Shown here: positions 53,922-54,264 of the stretch, in pieces
Position numbering within the stretch: the first letter of the stretch is position 1
Layout: every line of letters begins with the position of its first letter
Source: an uncultured Paludibacter sp.
GTDB lineage: Bacteria > Bacteroidota > Bacteroidia > Bacteroidales > Paludibacteraceae
Reading direction: 5' to 3'
Assembly: GCA_937927845.1 (NCBI GenBank)
Contig: CALFXE010000045.1
Coordinates: 1-54,264 of the forward strand
Length of the DNA: 54,264 bases
Program-made: the position numbers and the translations under genes
Notes under the pieces: generated by a model
What the model saw: only the letters and a program-made list of their open reading frames with translations
Told to the model about the DNA's origin: nothing
Databases searched by the model: none

Positions 53922-54264
53922 TTATTCCATCCTCCCACTTTTTATTTCATCGATTATTTCAGGATTTAAAAGTGTTGACGTATCTCCAAAGTCAGCAAAG
54001 TTGCCTTCTGCAATTTTACGAAGTATTCTTCGCATTATCTTTCCGGAGCGGGTTTTGGGCAATCCTGTAACAAACTGAATCTTATCAAGCTTGGCAATTG
54101 CACCTATTTGATCAGATATTAATTGATTGATTTCTTTTCTGAGATTGTTTTGATCGCGCCATAATCCTGTTTCTTTTATCACAACAAAACCATATAATGC
54201 ATTACCTTTAACCCAAATTCCGCAATAGAAAAAAATCACTATTTTTGTGAGCAAAATTCTAATG
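53922..54264 (-). CDS. acs: Acetyl-CoA synthetase, C-terminal fragment at contig end
   Basis: About 95 reliable codons, cut by the window end. GNALYGFVVIKETG, EINQLISDQIGAIAKLDKIQ, VTGLPKTRSGKIMRRILRKI (with the acetylation-site Lys in SGKIMRR) and DTSTLLNPEIIDEIK are characteristic of the AMP-forming enzyme's C-terminal domain. The ~16 residues before GNALYGF (IVIFFYCGIWVK) do not match the family and may reflect base errors at the end of the contig; the apparent start at 54254 is not real. Convergent with the regulator gene, 36 nt apart. Confidence 0.85.
   Translation of the reverse strand, partial: IRILLTKIVIFFYCGIWVKGNALYGFVVIKETGLWRDQNNLRKEINQLISDQIGAIAKLDKIQFVTGLPKTRSGKIMRRILRKIAEGNFADFGDTSTLLNPEIIDEIKSGRME

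Overview
The window looks like one AT-rich metagenomic contig from a member of the Bacteroidota, most likely Bacteroidales-like. Evidence: type IX secretion (T9SS) C-terminal sorting domains on several secreted proteins, a SusC/SusD pair, lipoproteins with short lipoboxes, a two-domain NagB-like/PIG-L protein, and promoters of the TTTG-N19-TAnnTTTG type in front of several genes. The first 50 bases are not genomic: they match an indexed Illumina TruSeq primer, so the first gene is cut at its 5' end by a library artefact.

Layout. 51-5031: a truncated multimodular secreted GH76 alpha-mannanase, then a methyltransferase and an iron-sulfur cluster repair protein. 5035-7550: a decayed mobile or defence island next to a tRNA-Ser gene (RhuM fragment, intact AbiEi-type antitoxin, AbiEii-type toxin with an internal deletion, 5'-truncated tyrosine integrase). 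7742-17107: a polyferredoxin/DUF362 pair, two unrecognised exported proteins (one a fragment), an Oar-like TonB-dependent receptor and a DUF5689 lipoprotein. 17246-26723: housekeeping genes (prfC, lipA, ispE, dnaB, an rRNA pseudouridine synthase, mtgA, lipB) with a membrane-anchored AraC-type regulator. That regulator faces a small unannotated transcription unit across a 21-bp-spaced direct repeat.

26800-53885 is the most interesting part: a long run of minus-strand genes read as a polysaccharide utilisation locus for an alpha-linked N-acetylgalactosamine glycan. From the promoter end: a DeoR-type repressor (plus strand) faces agaS, the tagatose-bisphosphate aldolase subunit kbaZ/gatZ, a PfkB sugar kinase, the aldolase kbaY/gatY, an exported amidohydrolase and a GH36 lipoprotein. 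These are followed by susC, susD, a PKD/CBM9-like surface lipoprotein, two paralogous DUF4874/DUF4832 proteins, a T9SS glycan-binding protein, a GH109-type alpha-N-acetylgalactosaminidase, a NahK-like N-acetylhexosamine kinase, the NagB-like/PIG-L protein and a giant CotH-kinase T9SS protein. TTCGAA operator elements sit on the divergent agaS/regulator promoters.

How it fits together (inference): surface and periplasmic enzymes (DUF4832 proteins, GH36, GH109) would release GalNAc or galactosamine from a glycan captured by SusCD and the CBM-like proteins. The aga-type lower pathway (AgaS, PfkB, KbaY/KbaZ) would turn galactosamine-6-phosphate into triose phosphates. No recognisable GalNAc-6-phosphate deacetylase, GalNAc 6-kinase or inner-membrane transporter is present, so the upper pathway is either elsewhere or carried by unexpected proteins here. 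The contig ends in the C-terminal part of an acetyl-CoA synthetase gene.
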